Below are positions 15,110 through 23,715 of a stretch of 27,480 nt of DNA, piece after piece; the stretch's first letter is position 1, and each line of letters opens with the position of its first letter. Below the pieces are notes generated by a model that searched no databases, had not been told where the DNA came from, and worked only from the letters and a program-made list of their open reading frames with translations. Source of the DNA: JAEUKQ01 sp964414755 (lineage in GTDB: Bacteria; Pseudomonadota; Alphaproteobacteria; JAEUKQ01). A program made the position numbers and the translations under genes. The stretch is from positions 1 through 27,480 of the forward strand of contig CAYPXH010000020.1 in assembly GCA_964414755.1 (NCBI GenBank), given 5' to 3'.

Positions 15110-15808
15110 ATGACAATACATCGTAACATATTCGAACTAATGATTGGTGGGATGATATTAACAACTATGTTAAGTATATCGCCATATGCTTTAGCACAGT
15201 GCAATCCCAAGAATAATGAAAATCAAGTTTCAAATTATAGCTGTGACGATCAGGCTAAATTTTTATCAGCATTACGTGGTAATCATTTAATGGCCGGGGA
15301 TAATGCTTCTACCTTGATAATTGAAAGGGTAAGTGGCAAACAACGAATAGCGTTGGAGCCTGGCAGTATTATGCTTATTAATGGCCCATCAGGAACTCGT
15401 GAAATTATTATTCCTGAATTAGCAAACATATATCTGAAATTACCTAAAGATCCAGCTAATTTGTACAAAATTGTTGTTGTTAGTCCAAAAGGAATTAAAG
15501 CAGAAACCGATGCCAAAACATATGTATTTCGTATTAACGATAACCTAGTGTTGAACCATGATGGTATAAGTGCATCAAGTATTTCGGAAGCTGATCAGTT
15601 GTTGTTTAGAATGACCAAAAATACGAATGAAACAACAACTTACTATTATAGTAGTTTACCAACAAATGGTGCTTATTTTGACCAAAAAAATTTGGTTTTA
15701 GGTGCTGATAATCATAACAGCAAAGATCATGGCAACGGTGCACAACAACCTTCAAGTGCAAAACCCGAACAGGCCCTTGATGTTGTTCAAGGACTTGTCG
15801 GGCAATAG
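15110..15808 (+). CDS. Exported protein of unknown function
   Basis: I do not recognise this 232-residue protein with certainty. It begins with a Sec signal peptide: basic start (MTIHR), hydrophobic core at about 9-24, and a likely cut after ALA at 27-29, leaving QCNPKN. Gln before the cysteine argues against a lipobox. The mature part has two cysteines (C31, C45) that could form a disulfide. A middle section of short beta-like stretches (about 55-150, with IERVSGKQRIALEPGSIMLI and KIVVVSPKGIKAETDAKTYV) is reminiscent of FecR-type repeats but not diagnostic. A low-complexity Asn/Gln/Ser/Pro-rich region leads to a final helix EQALDVVQGLVGQ. It lies alone between tRNA-Val and convergent terC, with a good ribosome binding site. 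Confidence 0.75.
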   Translation: MTIHRNIFELMIGGMILTTMLSISPYALAQCNPKNNENQVSNYSCDDQAKFLSALRGNHLMAGDNASTLIIERVSGKQRIALEPGSIMLINGPSGTREIIIPELANIYLKLPKDPANLYKIVVVSPKGIKAETDAKTYVFRINDNLVLNHDGISASSISEADQLLFRMTKNTNETTTYYYSSLPTNGAYFDQKNLVLGADNHNSKDHGNGAQQPSSAKPEQALDVVQGLVGQ

Positions 15809-15821
15809 ATACAACCTTAAA

Positions 15822-16802
15822 TCACTGTGCTTTCTGTCTCGTTTTCCAAATCGAGTAAATAACCCCGCTGACTAACAGCCCTATCGTAATAATTAATGAA
15901 AGATCAGCGGGGAATTTACCACCAAAAAAATCAGCAATAAAAATCTTACCGCCAATAAATATTAGGATTATTGCTAAGGCATATTTTAGGTAATGAAACT
16001 TATGAATTATAGCCGCCAAGGCAAAATACAGGGCCCGTAATCCTAAAATTGCAAAAATATTACTTGTATAAACAATATAGGTATCTTGAGTTATTGCAAA
16101 AATTGCAGGGACACTATCAACAGCAAAAATTAAATCAGTAAATTCAACCATTATTAAAGCAAGAAATAATGGTGTAACATAAAGTCGTTTTTTATCACTA
16201 TTAGGTGCTTTTTCACGAACAAAAAAATGGTTGCCTCTTAAGCTATTTGTAACTGGCAAAATTCGCCTAAGCAATTTAATCATAACGTTTTTTTCTAAGT
16301 TTGTTTCTTGTTGGCTAAAAGCAAGCATTTTAATACCGGTAAGTATTAAAAATACTGCAAAAATATAAAGGATCCAATGATATTCCTGAACAAGGGTAGA
16401 ACCTAGGCCAATCATAATCCCGCGCAGTATAATAACGCCGATAATGCCCCAGAAAAGAACTCTATGTTGATAAAGTCTGGGTATAGCAAAATAAGTAAAT
16501 ATTAATGAAATAACAAAAATATTATCGATAGCTAGGGTTTTTTCCACCAAAAAACCTGTTAAGTAGTCTTTCCCGGATGTCGGTCCTAGGGAATACCAAA
16601 CCCAACCACCAAAAGCCAAGGCTATTAATATATAGCCCAAACTCATATAAAGACTTTCTTTAACTGATATTTCGTGATCATGACGATGAAAAACGCCCAA
16701 ATCTAGAAATAAAAGAAAAATAACAATCGAAATAAATACCAGCCAAAACCAACCCTGCTTACCAAGAAAATAGCCCCACAATATTTGATCAAAAAATTCC
16801 AT
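15822..16802 (-). CDS. TerC/Alx-family integral membrane protein (probable metal ion transporter)
   Basis: A 326-residue polytopic membrane protein, about nine hydrophobic segments, of the TerC/Alx family linked to manganese export and tellurite resistance. Family motifs are VEKTLAIDNIFV and MVEFTDLIFAVDSVPAIFAIT (acidic residues inside membrane segments, likely metal ligands) and YTSNIFAILGLRALYF. The N-terminal WLVFISIVIFLLFLDLGVFHR with an HDHE stretch after it is also typical. ATG at 16802 is preferred to the in-frame TTG at 16817. Only about 30 bases separate it from ygfZ upstream on the same strand, so it is probably cotranscribed, leaving no room for the yybP-ykoY manganese riboswitch that often precedes this family. 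It converges with the exported-protein gene, 13 bases between stops. Confidence 0.9.
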   Translation of the reverse strand: MEFFDQILWGYFLGKQGWFWLVFISIVIFLLFLDLGVFHRHDHEISVKESLYMSLGYILIALAFGGWVWYSLGPTSGKDYLTGFLVEKTLAIDNIFVISLIFTYFAIPRLYQHRVLFWGIIGVIILRGIMIGLGSTLVQEYHWILYIFAVFLILTGIKMLAFSQQETNLEKNVMIKLLRRILPVTNSLRGNHFFVREKAPNSDKKRLYVTPLFLALIMVEFTDLIFAVDSVPAIFAITQDTYIVYTSNIFAILGLRALYFALAAIIHKFHYLKYALAIILIFIGGKIFIADFFGGKFPADLSLIITIGLLVSGVIYSIWKTRQKAQ

Positions 16803-16832
16803 AAATTTGTCTTTCAAAAAATTTTACTAATT

Positions 16833-17768
16833 TTATTTATTAGGGTTATTCGTTACTTTTTCAACTGGCACAAAAAAATTTAATGGATAAACTAATACAC
16901 GACCTTGGTCTGACTCAACAAAAAATTGTTCTTTGCTATTTAAAAACTCTAACCTCAATAGAGCCAACCCAAGATCTTGATGTGTTGAAAGTAATTCGCC
17001 TGCTTCATGATTCGAGCTTGTTAATATTTTATATGCCCCGTTGGTTAATCTGGTTTCCAAACGAACAGTATGTAATTTTTTCTTCACTGCACTTTTATAT
17101 TTCATACGCGCAGTGACCTCTTGACCTATATAACAACCTTTTTTCCAATTTATAGCCCCGAGTTCATCAAAATTATTTTCAAGAGGTAGAGATTTATCAG
17201 GAATTAAGTCGCTATTACTACTTGGTATTGCTAGAGATATTCGCTTCATTTCGTATTGGTCTTGGTTTAAAAAAAGTGGGCTGAATTTATCAATGAACAT
17301 GGATGCAGGATAAATCCACCTGATGCCCAAATCGATATGACGTGGGTCAGTCACAAAAAAACCATAGTGGTGATTGTACAAAGTTTGTCCCACTTTTATG
17401 CCTATATTCAGGGGAAATTCTAAAAGCTTGCTTAAATAAGAAGCTTGCATCGTATCAATATAAGCTAAAGACCAGGTATTTTCAGTATCAATAATATCAA
17501 CCTTCGATCTTAATTTATATAAATTAAGACGTTTTAAAAAAATATCCTTCTGCTTTGTTGTAATATCAATTAATAAACCGGTTGGTGTCTTAATAAGAAT
17601 AAAGTCATGCAAATATTTTCCCTGCGGCGAAAGCAAACAAGTATAAAGACTTGTTGTTTCATTTAAAATATGGCAATCATTTGTAATGAGACTATTAAGA
17701 AATCCAACTGAATCGATGCCTTTAATTTCAATAAAACTATTTTGTCGGAATTGGTCCAAATTTTTCAT
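16833..17768 (-). CDS. ygfZ: YgfZ-family folate-binding iron-sulfur cluster protein
   Basis: A 311-residue member of the YgfZ/GcvT family (mitochondrial IBA57 type), which uses tetrahydrofolate to support assembly or repair of certain iron-sulfur enzymes. The signature KGCYIGQEVTAR is present, with the functional cysteine at C212 in KGCYIGQE (210-217). The N-terminal IEIKGIDSVGFLNSLITNDC is the expected aminomethyltransferase-like start. ATG 17768 (MKNLDQF) is chosen over TTG 17798, which would add 10 unconserved residues. Lipoyl synthase, encoded elsewhere in this window, is among the iron-sulfur enzymes reported to depend on such factors. It is divergent from dihydroorotase and upstream of terC. 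Confidence 0.9.
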   Translation of the reverse strand: MKNLDQFRQNSFIEIKGIDSVGFLNSLITNDCHILNETTSLYTCLLSPQGKYLHDFILIKTPTGLLIDITTKQKDIFLKRLNLYKLRSKVDIIDTENTWSLAYIDTMQASYLSKLLEFPLNIGIKVGQTLYNHHYGFFVTDPRHIDLGIRWIYPASMFIDKFSPLFLNQDQYEMKRISLAIPSSNSDLIPDKSLPLENNFDELGAINWKKGCYIGQEVTARMKYKSAVKKKLHTVRLETRLTNGAYKILTSSNHEAGELLSTHQDLGLALLRLEFLNSKEQFFVESDQGRVLVYPLNFFVPVEKVTNNPNK

Positions 17769-17784
17769 GTTTTGCCAAGTTTTT

Positions 17785-17835
17785 ATTGCTAAAAGCAATT
17801 TACTATTTGATTAAACAAGTTACTACTAATATTAG
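17785..17835. promoter_or_regulatory. Divergent ygfZ / dihydroorotase intergenic region with two palindromes
   Basis: The 103 bases between the two start codons must hold promoters for both directions. Two perfect inverted repeats occur: ATTGCT-AAA-AGCAAT (17785-17799) and ACTAATATTAGT (17824-17835), with the half-motif ACTAATAT repeated from about 17842. They may be operator sites. I cannot assign a regulator. Confidence 0.35.
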
Positions 17836-17871
17836 TCCTATAACTAATATATCTTACTTCAGGTTGTCCAT

Positions 17872-19206
17872 ATGAAAACCAATTCATTCGACTTAATCAT
17901 TCAAGAGGCAACAATCTGCAATAGCAACAAAACGTTTAAGGGTGATATTGCTATATACCAAGGAAAAATTGTTGAAGTAGGCCACTTGTCACACAAGAAA
18001 AGTAACAATTTGATTAAAGCTTCGGGTTTACATGTTATTCCGGGTGTTATAGACACGCAGGTTCATTTTAGAGAACCTGGTTTTGAACATAAAGAAAATA
18101 TTGAGTCTGGAAGTGCATCTGCTGTTCTTGGTGGGGTTACCAGCTATTTTGAAATGCCAAATACCAACCCGCCAACCATATCGGCTGAACGGTTGCAAGA
18201 AAAATTACAGAAAGCTTCAAAAACAAGTTGGGCGAATTATGCTTTTTATGCTGGTGCAACAACAGATAATATTGATTTACTTGCATCCCTTGAGCAAATA
18301 TCTGGATGTTGTGGTGTAAAGGTGTTTATTGGCAGTTCTACAGGAAGTCTTTTGGTATCTGATGATATTCTGATAAAGGAGATTTTACTAAAAACCAAAA
18401 GGCGTGTTGCATTCCATTCAGAGGATGAGGCAAGATTAAAACAAAGAAAAAGTCTTATTACGGAACAATCTACAGCACATATGCATCCTGTGTGGCGTGA
18501 TGTAGAAACGGCAACGCTTGCCACTAACAAAATTTTAGACATGGCGCGTGTTTTAGGCCGCAAAGTTCACATACTTCATGTAACCACTAAAGATGAAATT
18601 CACCTATTATCAAAACATCGCAATGTTGCAAGCGTTGAAGTTACTCCACAACACCTAACCTTATATGCACCAAAATGCTATGATCTTTTAGGCAATTACG
18701 CACGGATGAATCCACCTATAAGGGATATAGAACATCTTAGAGGATTATGGGAAGGAGTAGAAAACGGTTTTGTTGATGTTGTTGGATCTGATCATGCACC
18801 ACACACGCGTGCAGAAAAAGAATGCGCCTATATTAATAGCCATTCTGGTATGCCTGGTGTTCAGACGCTTCTTCCATTAATGCTTAATCATTATCATCAG
18901 GGGCGTTTATCATTAGAAAGGTTAGTTCAATTAACAAGTTACAATCCAGCAAATATTTTTGGCATACGGAATAAAGGCCAAATATCTGTAGGCTATGATG
19001 CCGATATTGTTTTGGTAGACTTAAATAAAAAATGGGTTATTGATAAAAACTGGTTGGCAAGCAAATGCGGTTGGTCTCCTTTTGATGGAATGGAAATTAA
19101 AGGTTATCCAAAAACAACGATCATAGCTGGTCGTGTCGTTGCCAGTGACGGTCAGTTATTGGGAACACCATCTGGTCGCGCGTTAGAGTTTAATTTATCT
19201 CGTTAA
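17872..19206 (+). CDS. pyrC: Dihydroorotase (type I-like amidohydrolase)
   Basis: A 444-residue amidohydrolase matching the alphaproteobacterial dihydroorotase subgroup (carbamoyl-aspartate to dihydroorotate, pyrimidine synthesis). It shows VIPGVIDTQVHFREPG (55-70), FEMPNTNPPT, the candidate carbamylated lysine K150 in GVKVFIGSSTG, H182 in AFHSEDE, HILHVTT (233-239) and D307 in VGSDHAPHT. The motif usually written DxHxHxR reads D61-T-Q63-V-H65-F-R here, so the first of the two metal-binding histidines is Gln. I recall the same Gln in related alphaproteobacterial sequences, so it may be a subgroup trait. ATG 17872 has an AGG about 11 bases upstream. A thiolase gene follows after 24 bases. Another cyclic amidohydrolase cannot be fully excluded. 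Confidence 0.85.
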   Translation: MKTNSFDLIIQEATICNSNKTFKGDIAIYQGKIVEVGHLSHKKSNNLIKASGLHVIPGVIDTQVHFREPGFEHKENIESGSASAVLGGVTSYFEMPNTNPPTISAERLQEKLQKASKTSWANYAFYAGATTDNIDLLASLEQISGCCGVKVFIGSSTGSLLVSDDILIKEILLKTKRRVAFHSEDEARLKQRKSLITEQSTAHMHPVWRDVETATLATNKILDMARVLGRKVHILHVTTKDEIHLLSKHRNVASVEVTPQHLTLYAPKCYDLLGNYARMNPPIRDIEHLRGLWEGVENGFVDVVGSDHAPHTRAEKECAYINSHSGMPGVQTLLPLMLNHYHQGRLSLERLVQLTSYNPANIFGIRNKGQISVGYDADIVLVDLNKKWVIDKNWLASKCGWSPFDGMEIKGYPKTTIIAGRVVASDGQLLGTPSGRALEFNLSR

Positions 19207-19230
19207 AGAACATAAAAGAGATTATCAATC

Positions 19231-20403
19231 ATGCTTAATGGTAGTATTATAGGTTGGAGTCATATAGCTTTTGGTAAATATCCTAGTGATTCTTTGGAAA
19301 CCCTAATGGCCAAAGTTATTCCATTAGCAATTGCTGACGCTGGAATTGATCCCAAGGATATAGATGAAGGGTTCATTGGTCTTTTTAATCCTGGTTTTTC
19401 ACGACAAGATTTTGTCTCGTCATTGGTGATGCAAAGTTGTCCAGAACTACGCTATAAACCTTTTACGCGCGTAGAAAACGCATGTGCTTCTGGTAGTGCT
19501 GCTATATTCAGTGGATTAAAATCTATAACAGCAAAAACTGCGCGATTTGTTTTGGTTGTTGGTGTCGAAAAAATGACAGACTTGCCAAACGAACAAATTG
19601 GTGAGGGGTTATTAAAAGCAAGTTATGTCAAGGATGAAGCAAATATAAGCGGTGGCTTTGCCGGTATTTTTGCACAAATTGCACAAAAATATTTTGCTAA
19701 ATACGGCGATCAATCGGCAACCCTTGCAAAAATAGCCGCTAAAAACCATGCAAATGGCGTAAAAAATCCTTATGCCCAAATTCGGAAAGATCTAGGTTAT
19801 GACTTTTGTTCTACAACATCTGATAAAAATCCAATGGTTGCCTCTCCCTTGAGAAGAACTGACTGTAGCTTGGTTTCCGATGGTGCTGTTGCTGTCATTA
19901 TCGCGGAACCAACTATTGCCTGTAGAATGGATAAATGTATTGATTTTCGGGCAGCAACACAAACAAATGACCTGCTTCCAATGTTTATGCGCGATATTAT
20001 TCGTTTTGAGGGGGCAAGACATGCTTGGAAAACTTCGCTTGAAAAAGCAAAAATTTCATTAAAAGATCTTCAACTTGTTGAAACACACGATTGTTTTACT
20101 ATTGCAGAGCTTATTGAGTATGAAGCTATGGGGCTAACGGAAGAAGGAAAAGGTCATCAAGCAATTGATCAAGGATGGGTTTACCGGAGTGGTAAATTGC
20201 CAGTTAATATTTCAGGTGGATTAAAAGCCAAAGGCCATCCTATCGGTGCTACAGGTGTTTCTATGCATGCTTTGGTTGCAATGCAATTACAGGGAAAAGC
20301 CGGAGAAATGCAGTTATCAACAAATCCAGCCCTTGGTGCAGTTTTTAATATGGGTGGGGCCGGCGTTGCTAACTATGTTAGCATACTAGAAAGACGTAAA
20401 TAA
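19231..20403 (+). CDS. Thiolase-family protein, SCP2-thiolase-like acetyl-CoA acyltransferase
   Basis: A 390-residue thiolase-fold enzyme. The acyl-accepting cysteine is C85 in VENACASGSAA. HDCF (286-289) and GHPIGATG (335-342) are present. The C-terminal position that carries a second cysteine (CxG) in classical biosynthetic and degradative thiolases reads NMGGAG here, while a cysteine lies in HDCF, the arrangement of SCP2-type thiolases. It likely makes or breaks a C-C bond in acyl-CoA metabolism; the substrate is unknown. It lies 24 bases after dihydroorotase and 36 before tmk, so it is probably in the same transcript, though unrelated to nucleotide metabolism. Confidence 0.87.
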   Translation: MLNGSIIGWSHIAFGKYPSDSLETLMAKVIPLAIADAGIDPKDIDEGFIGLFNPGFSRQDFVSSLVMQSCPELRYKPFTRVENACASGSAAIFSGLKSITAKTARFVLVVGVEKMTDLPNEQIGEGLLKASYVKDEANISGGFAGIFAQIAQKYFAKYGDQSATLAKIAAKNHANGVKNPYAQIRKDLGYDFCSTTSDKNPMVASPLRRTDCSLVSDGAVAVIIAEPTIACRMDKCIDFRAATQTNDLLPMFMRDIIRFEGARHAWKTSLEKAKISLKDLQLVETHDCFTIAELIEYEAMGLTEEGKGHQAIDQGWVYRSGKLPVNISGGLKAKGHPIGATGVSMHALVAMQLQGKAGEMQLSTNPALGAVFNMGGAGVANYVSILERRK

Positions 20404-20439
20404 GGAATACGCACGCATACACTTTTAACGGAATTTATT

Positions 20440-21117
20440 ATGACACAATCTAGGGGTATTTTTATTACCTTTGAAGGTGGGGAAGGGGCCGGAAAATCAA
20501 CCCAGGTCAACCTTCTTGCAACTGCCCTTGAAAAAAAGGGTTATACCGTTGTTAAAACGCGCGAACCAGGCGGTGTGTCGGTTGCCGAAAGAATTAGGGA
20601 CATTCTTGTCAATCAATCTAATCCCCTGAATCCCATTAGTCAGTTGTTGTTATTGAATGTTGCTAGGTTGGAACATTTAAATAATCTAGTTATACCATCA
20701 ATTAAACAAGGCAAGGTAGTGATTTGTGATCGTTTTTGTGACTCAACGATGGCATATCAGGGATATGGTCAAGGTATATCTATTGAACAAATAAAACTAA
20801 TCCATCAATTTATATCAGGTAGTTTTATGCCGGACATCACTTTTATTCTTGATATTGGTATTGAGGAGTCACTTAAACGTGTTATTAATCGATCAAAAGT
20901 TAGCCAAAAAAACATATTCCAAGACTATTTTGAATCACTTGGTGCAGATTTTCATCAGCGTGTTAGAAATGGTTTTCATCAAATTGCTCAAGACAACCCA
21001 CATCGCTGTTTATTACTTAAAGCAGATGTTGAAGCTACCGAATTACACTTAACTATTCTAAGCTTATTAAGGGAAAAAATTGGTCTTAAGTTTGATGATA
21101 AAAAGATTACCGTATGA
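20440..21117 (+). CDS. tmk: Thymidylate kinase
   Basis: A 225-residue dTMP kinase (dTMP to dTDP). The P-loop GGEGAGKST is at 13-21, the substrate motif TREPGG at 40-45, and the DR motif at D97-R98 in VICDRFCDSTMAYQGYGQG. Length and motif order are normal. Its last bases overlap the holB start by four (ATGA), so translation is likely coupled. tmk-holB-metG-tatD is a recurrent alphaproteobacterial cluster. Confidence 0.95.
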   Translation: MTQSRGIFITFEGGEGAGKSTQVNLLATALEKKGYTVVKTREPGGVSVAERIRDILVNQSNPLNPISQLLLLNVARLEHLNNLVIPSIKQGKVVICDRFCDSTMAYQGYGQGISIEQIKLIHQFISGSFMPDITFILDIGIEESLKRVINRSKVSQKNIFQDYFESLGADFHQRVRNGFHQIAQDNPHRCLLLKADVEATELHLTILSLLREKIGLKFDDKKITV

Positions 21118-22139
21118 TTGTACCTTTGCCATACCAGCAAAAATTACCTCTGAAAGGCCAAGAAGTTGCAGAGAGAAACTTTGAACAGGCACTTAGAGCA
21201 AAAAAATTAAGTCAAGCGATAATTTTATATGGTCCCAGGGGGGTTGGAAAGGCAACAGCTGCATTTAGCTTTGCTAAGCAATTACTTATGCAACAAAATG
21301 CAACCAGCCTTAGCAGTCAATATATACAGCAGCTTAACGCGTTGGTATATAATCTTGCCCATCCAGATCTTCTTTATATCGCACCGCAACGAGATGAAGA
21401 AAAAAAAACAAAAAAAATGGAAATTACAGTTGAAGATGTACGGCAAATTAAGCAATTTCTTTCACTGACGCCCTCAATTTCTCTATGGAAGGTTGTTATT
21501 ATTGATTCAGCAAATGACTTAAATCGCTCAGCCTCAAATGCCTTATTAAAAGTGCTTGAAGAACCACCACCTTTTTCTATTTTTTTTCTCATTACTCATA
21601 ATTTAGGGCAAGTTCTACCTACAATAAGATCACGTTGCCATAAAATGGCTTTTGCAAAGCTTGATCCGGTATTAATACGCGAACTATTTTCTTCTATGAA
21701 CCCAGATGTTTCAGAACCAATACAAGAAAAAATTATCACATTAGCCGATGGCAGTATTGGCAAAGCCGTTACCATTTTAAACGAAAATATATTGGAAACC
21801 CAACAACATATTACTAACTTTTTAGAAATGTCAGGTAGTAAAGATTATATTTCAATTCAAAAATTTTTAGAAAATCATCCATCAAGCTTTATAATAATAA
21901 CAGAGATGCTGCTAGCTTGGATGCATCAACAAGCACTTATGATCATCAAAGAAAATAAATATAAACAAAACAACACTTCAGATTCTCATGACATGTTAGG
22001 CCTTATGTGTCTTGCTAATGCTTATCAAGAATGTGTACAATTTATTACATCAAGTTTGTTTCTTAATTTAGATCAAAAACAGTCTTTAATTAGTTTATTT
22101 ACTTTGGTAGAAAACGCCCTATCATTACCCAAAACATAA
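21114..22139 (+). CDS. holB: DNA polymerase III delta-prime subunit
   Basis: A 341-residue AAA+ clamp-loader subunit. The Walker A-like GPRGVGKAT starts at residue 40. VVIIDSANDLNRSASNALLKVLEEPP is the characteristic Walker B/sensor region of delta-prime, followed by FFLITHNLGQVLPTIRSRCHKM with the SRC arginine-finger motif. The C-terminal third is less conserved. It acts with gamma/tau and delta to load the beta clamp. It overlaps tmk by four bases and ends 16 bases before metG. The tmk-holB pairing separates it from dnaX-type paralogues. Confidence 0.92.
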   Translation: MIVPLPYQQKLPLKGQEVAERNFEQALRAKKLSQAIILYGPRGVGKATAAFSFAKQLLMQQNATSLSSQYIQQLNALVYNLAHPDLLYIAPQRDEEKKTKKMEITVEDVRQIKQFLSLTPSISLWKVVIIDSANDLNRSASNALLKVLEEPPPFSIFFLITHNLGQVLPTIRSRCHKMAFAKLDPVLIRELFSSMNPDVSEPIQEKIITLADGSIGKAVTILNENILETQQHITNFLEMSGSKDYISIQKFLENHPSSFIIITEMLLAWMHQQALMIIKENKYKQNNTSDSHDMLGLMCLANAYQECVQFITSSLFLNLDQKQSLISLFTLVENALSLPKT

Positions 22140-22155
22140 GAGAAACTTATAATAA

Positions 22156-23715
22156 ATGAAAAAAGCTAATTATTATATCACAACACCTATTTACTATGTT
22201 AATGACCAGCCACATATTGGGCATGCTTATACAACGTTGGCTTGCGATGTTTTGGCAAGATTTAAAAGATTAGATGGTTACAATGTACTTTTTGCAACCG
22301 GTACAGACGAACACGGCCAAAAGATCCAAAAATCTGCACAACTTTCTGGATTAGCTCCACAAGATTTTACAGACAAAGTGTCAAAGACTTTTCGTGAATT
22401 AGCATCGGTTATGAACTTTTCTTATGATGATTTTATTCGTACAACTGAAAACCGTCATGTCGAGGCTTGCCAGTTTTTATGGAAAAAACTTGAAAAAAAT
22501 AACCAGATATATCTGGGAAGTTATTCAGGGTGGTACGCTATTCGTGACGAGGCTTTTTATAATGATGATGAAATAAAAACACTAAGTAACGGCCAAAAAA
22601 TTGCCCCAACAGGCGCTGAAGTGCAGTGGGTCGAAGAACCGAGTTATTTTTTTCGCCTATCCGAATGGAAAGATCGATTGCTAAAGTTCTATGAGGAAAA
22701 CCCAAATTTCTTGGCACCCGAAAGCCGGCGTAATGAAGTAATAAGTTTTGTTAAGAATGGTTTACAGGATCTTTCGGTATCGAGGACAAGTTTCACTTGG
22801 GGGATACAAATACCGCAAGACTCAAAACACGTTATGTATGTCTGGCTTGATGCATTAACAAATTATCTCACAGTAGCAGGGTACCCAAATTTAAGTTCAC
22901 CAAAATTTCAACAATTTTGGCCAGCTGACCTACACATGGTAGGAAAAGATATTATTCGCTTTCATGCAGTCTTTTGGCCAGCTTTCTTAATGGCTGCTGA
23001 CTTATTACCTCCAAAGCGCGTTTTTGCACATGGTTGGTGGACAAATGAAGGTCAAAAAATATCTAAATCTCTCGGTAATACTATTAACCCATTAGATTTA
23101 GTACAAAAATTTGGTGTTGATCAGGTACGTTACTTTTTATTACGCGAAGTGCCGTTTGGTCAGGATGGTGATTTTGCAGTAAAATCCTTGATACAACGAA
23201 ACAATAGCGATTTAGCAAACGATTTTGGAAACTTAGTGCAACGCGTTTCTACAATGATTTATCGTGAGTGCGATAAACAAATTCCACAGCATGAACTCTT
23301 ACAAGATGAAGATTTGCTTATTATTAAGTCAGCTACACAATTATACAGTTTATTGAAAAAAGAATACGATCAACAAGCCTTTCACAAAGGTTTGGAACAA
23401 ACGTGGTATGTAGTTAGCCAGATTAATAGATATATTGATGAGCAGGCACCGTGGAACTTAAAAAAAGTTAATAAAAAGCGCATGGGAACAGTTTTATATA
23501 CTGCAGCCGAAGCCATTCGACAAATAGCCATTTTAACTCAACCAATTATGCCAAAATCCTGTAATCAAATCTTGGATCAGCTTGGTTGTAAACAAAATGA
23601 GCGTACTTTTAAAGATCTAGAAATTTCTTTAAAAATAGGACAAAATATTAATAGTCCAACTGGGATATTCCCGCGGTTTGATACAGAAGACAAGAAAAAT
23701 GATGCTCGTAGATAG
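22156..23715 (+). CDS. metG: Methionine-tRNA ligase
   Basis: A 519-residue class I aminoacyl-tRNA synthetase. The HIGH motif is PHIGH (19-23) and the KMSKS motif is KISKS (301-305). Family landmarks are NVLFATGTDEHGQKIQ, HMVGKDIIRFHAVFWPAFL and AHGWWTNEGQ. The insert around 124-165 (YSGWYAIRDEAFYNDDEI) lacks the cysteines of the zinc-knob form, and there is no C-terminal tRNA-binding dimerisation domain; the short form is usual in alphaproteobacteria. The C-terminal anticodon-binding helices include QAPWNLKK. The last codons overlap the tatD start. Confidence 0.96.
   Translation: MKKANYYITTPIYYVNDQPHIGHAYTTLACDVLARFKRLDGYNVLFATGTDEHGQKIQKSAQLSGLAPQDFTDKVSKTFRELASVMNFSYDDFIRTTENRHVEACQFLWKKLEKNNQIYLGSYSGWYAIRDEAFYNDDEIKTLSNGQKIAPTGAEVQWVEEPSYFFRLSEWKDRLLKFYEENPNFLAPESRRNEVISFVKNGLQDLSVSRTSFTWGIQIPQDSKHVMYVWLDALTNYLTVAGYPNLSSPKFQQFWPADLHMVGKDIIRFHAVFWPAFLMAADLLPPKRVFAHGWWTNEGQKISKSLGNTINPLDLVQKFGVDQVRYFLLREVPFGQDGDFAVKSLIQRNNSDLANDFGNLVQRVSTMIYRECDKQIPQHELLQDEDLLIIKSATQLYSLLKKEYDQQAFHKGLEQTWYVVSQINRYIDEQAPWNLKKVNKKRMGTVLYTAAEAIRQIAILTQPIMPKSCNQILDQLGCKQNERTFKDLEISLKIGQNINSPTGIFPRFDTEDKKNDARR

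Noticed and set aside
16803..16832. yybP-ykoY manganese riboswitch before terC
   Set aside because: Only about 30 bases separate terC from ygfZ, too short for the element.
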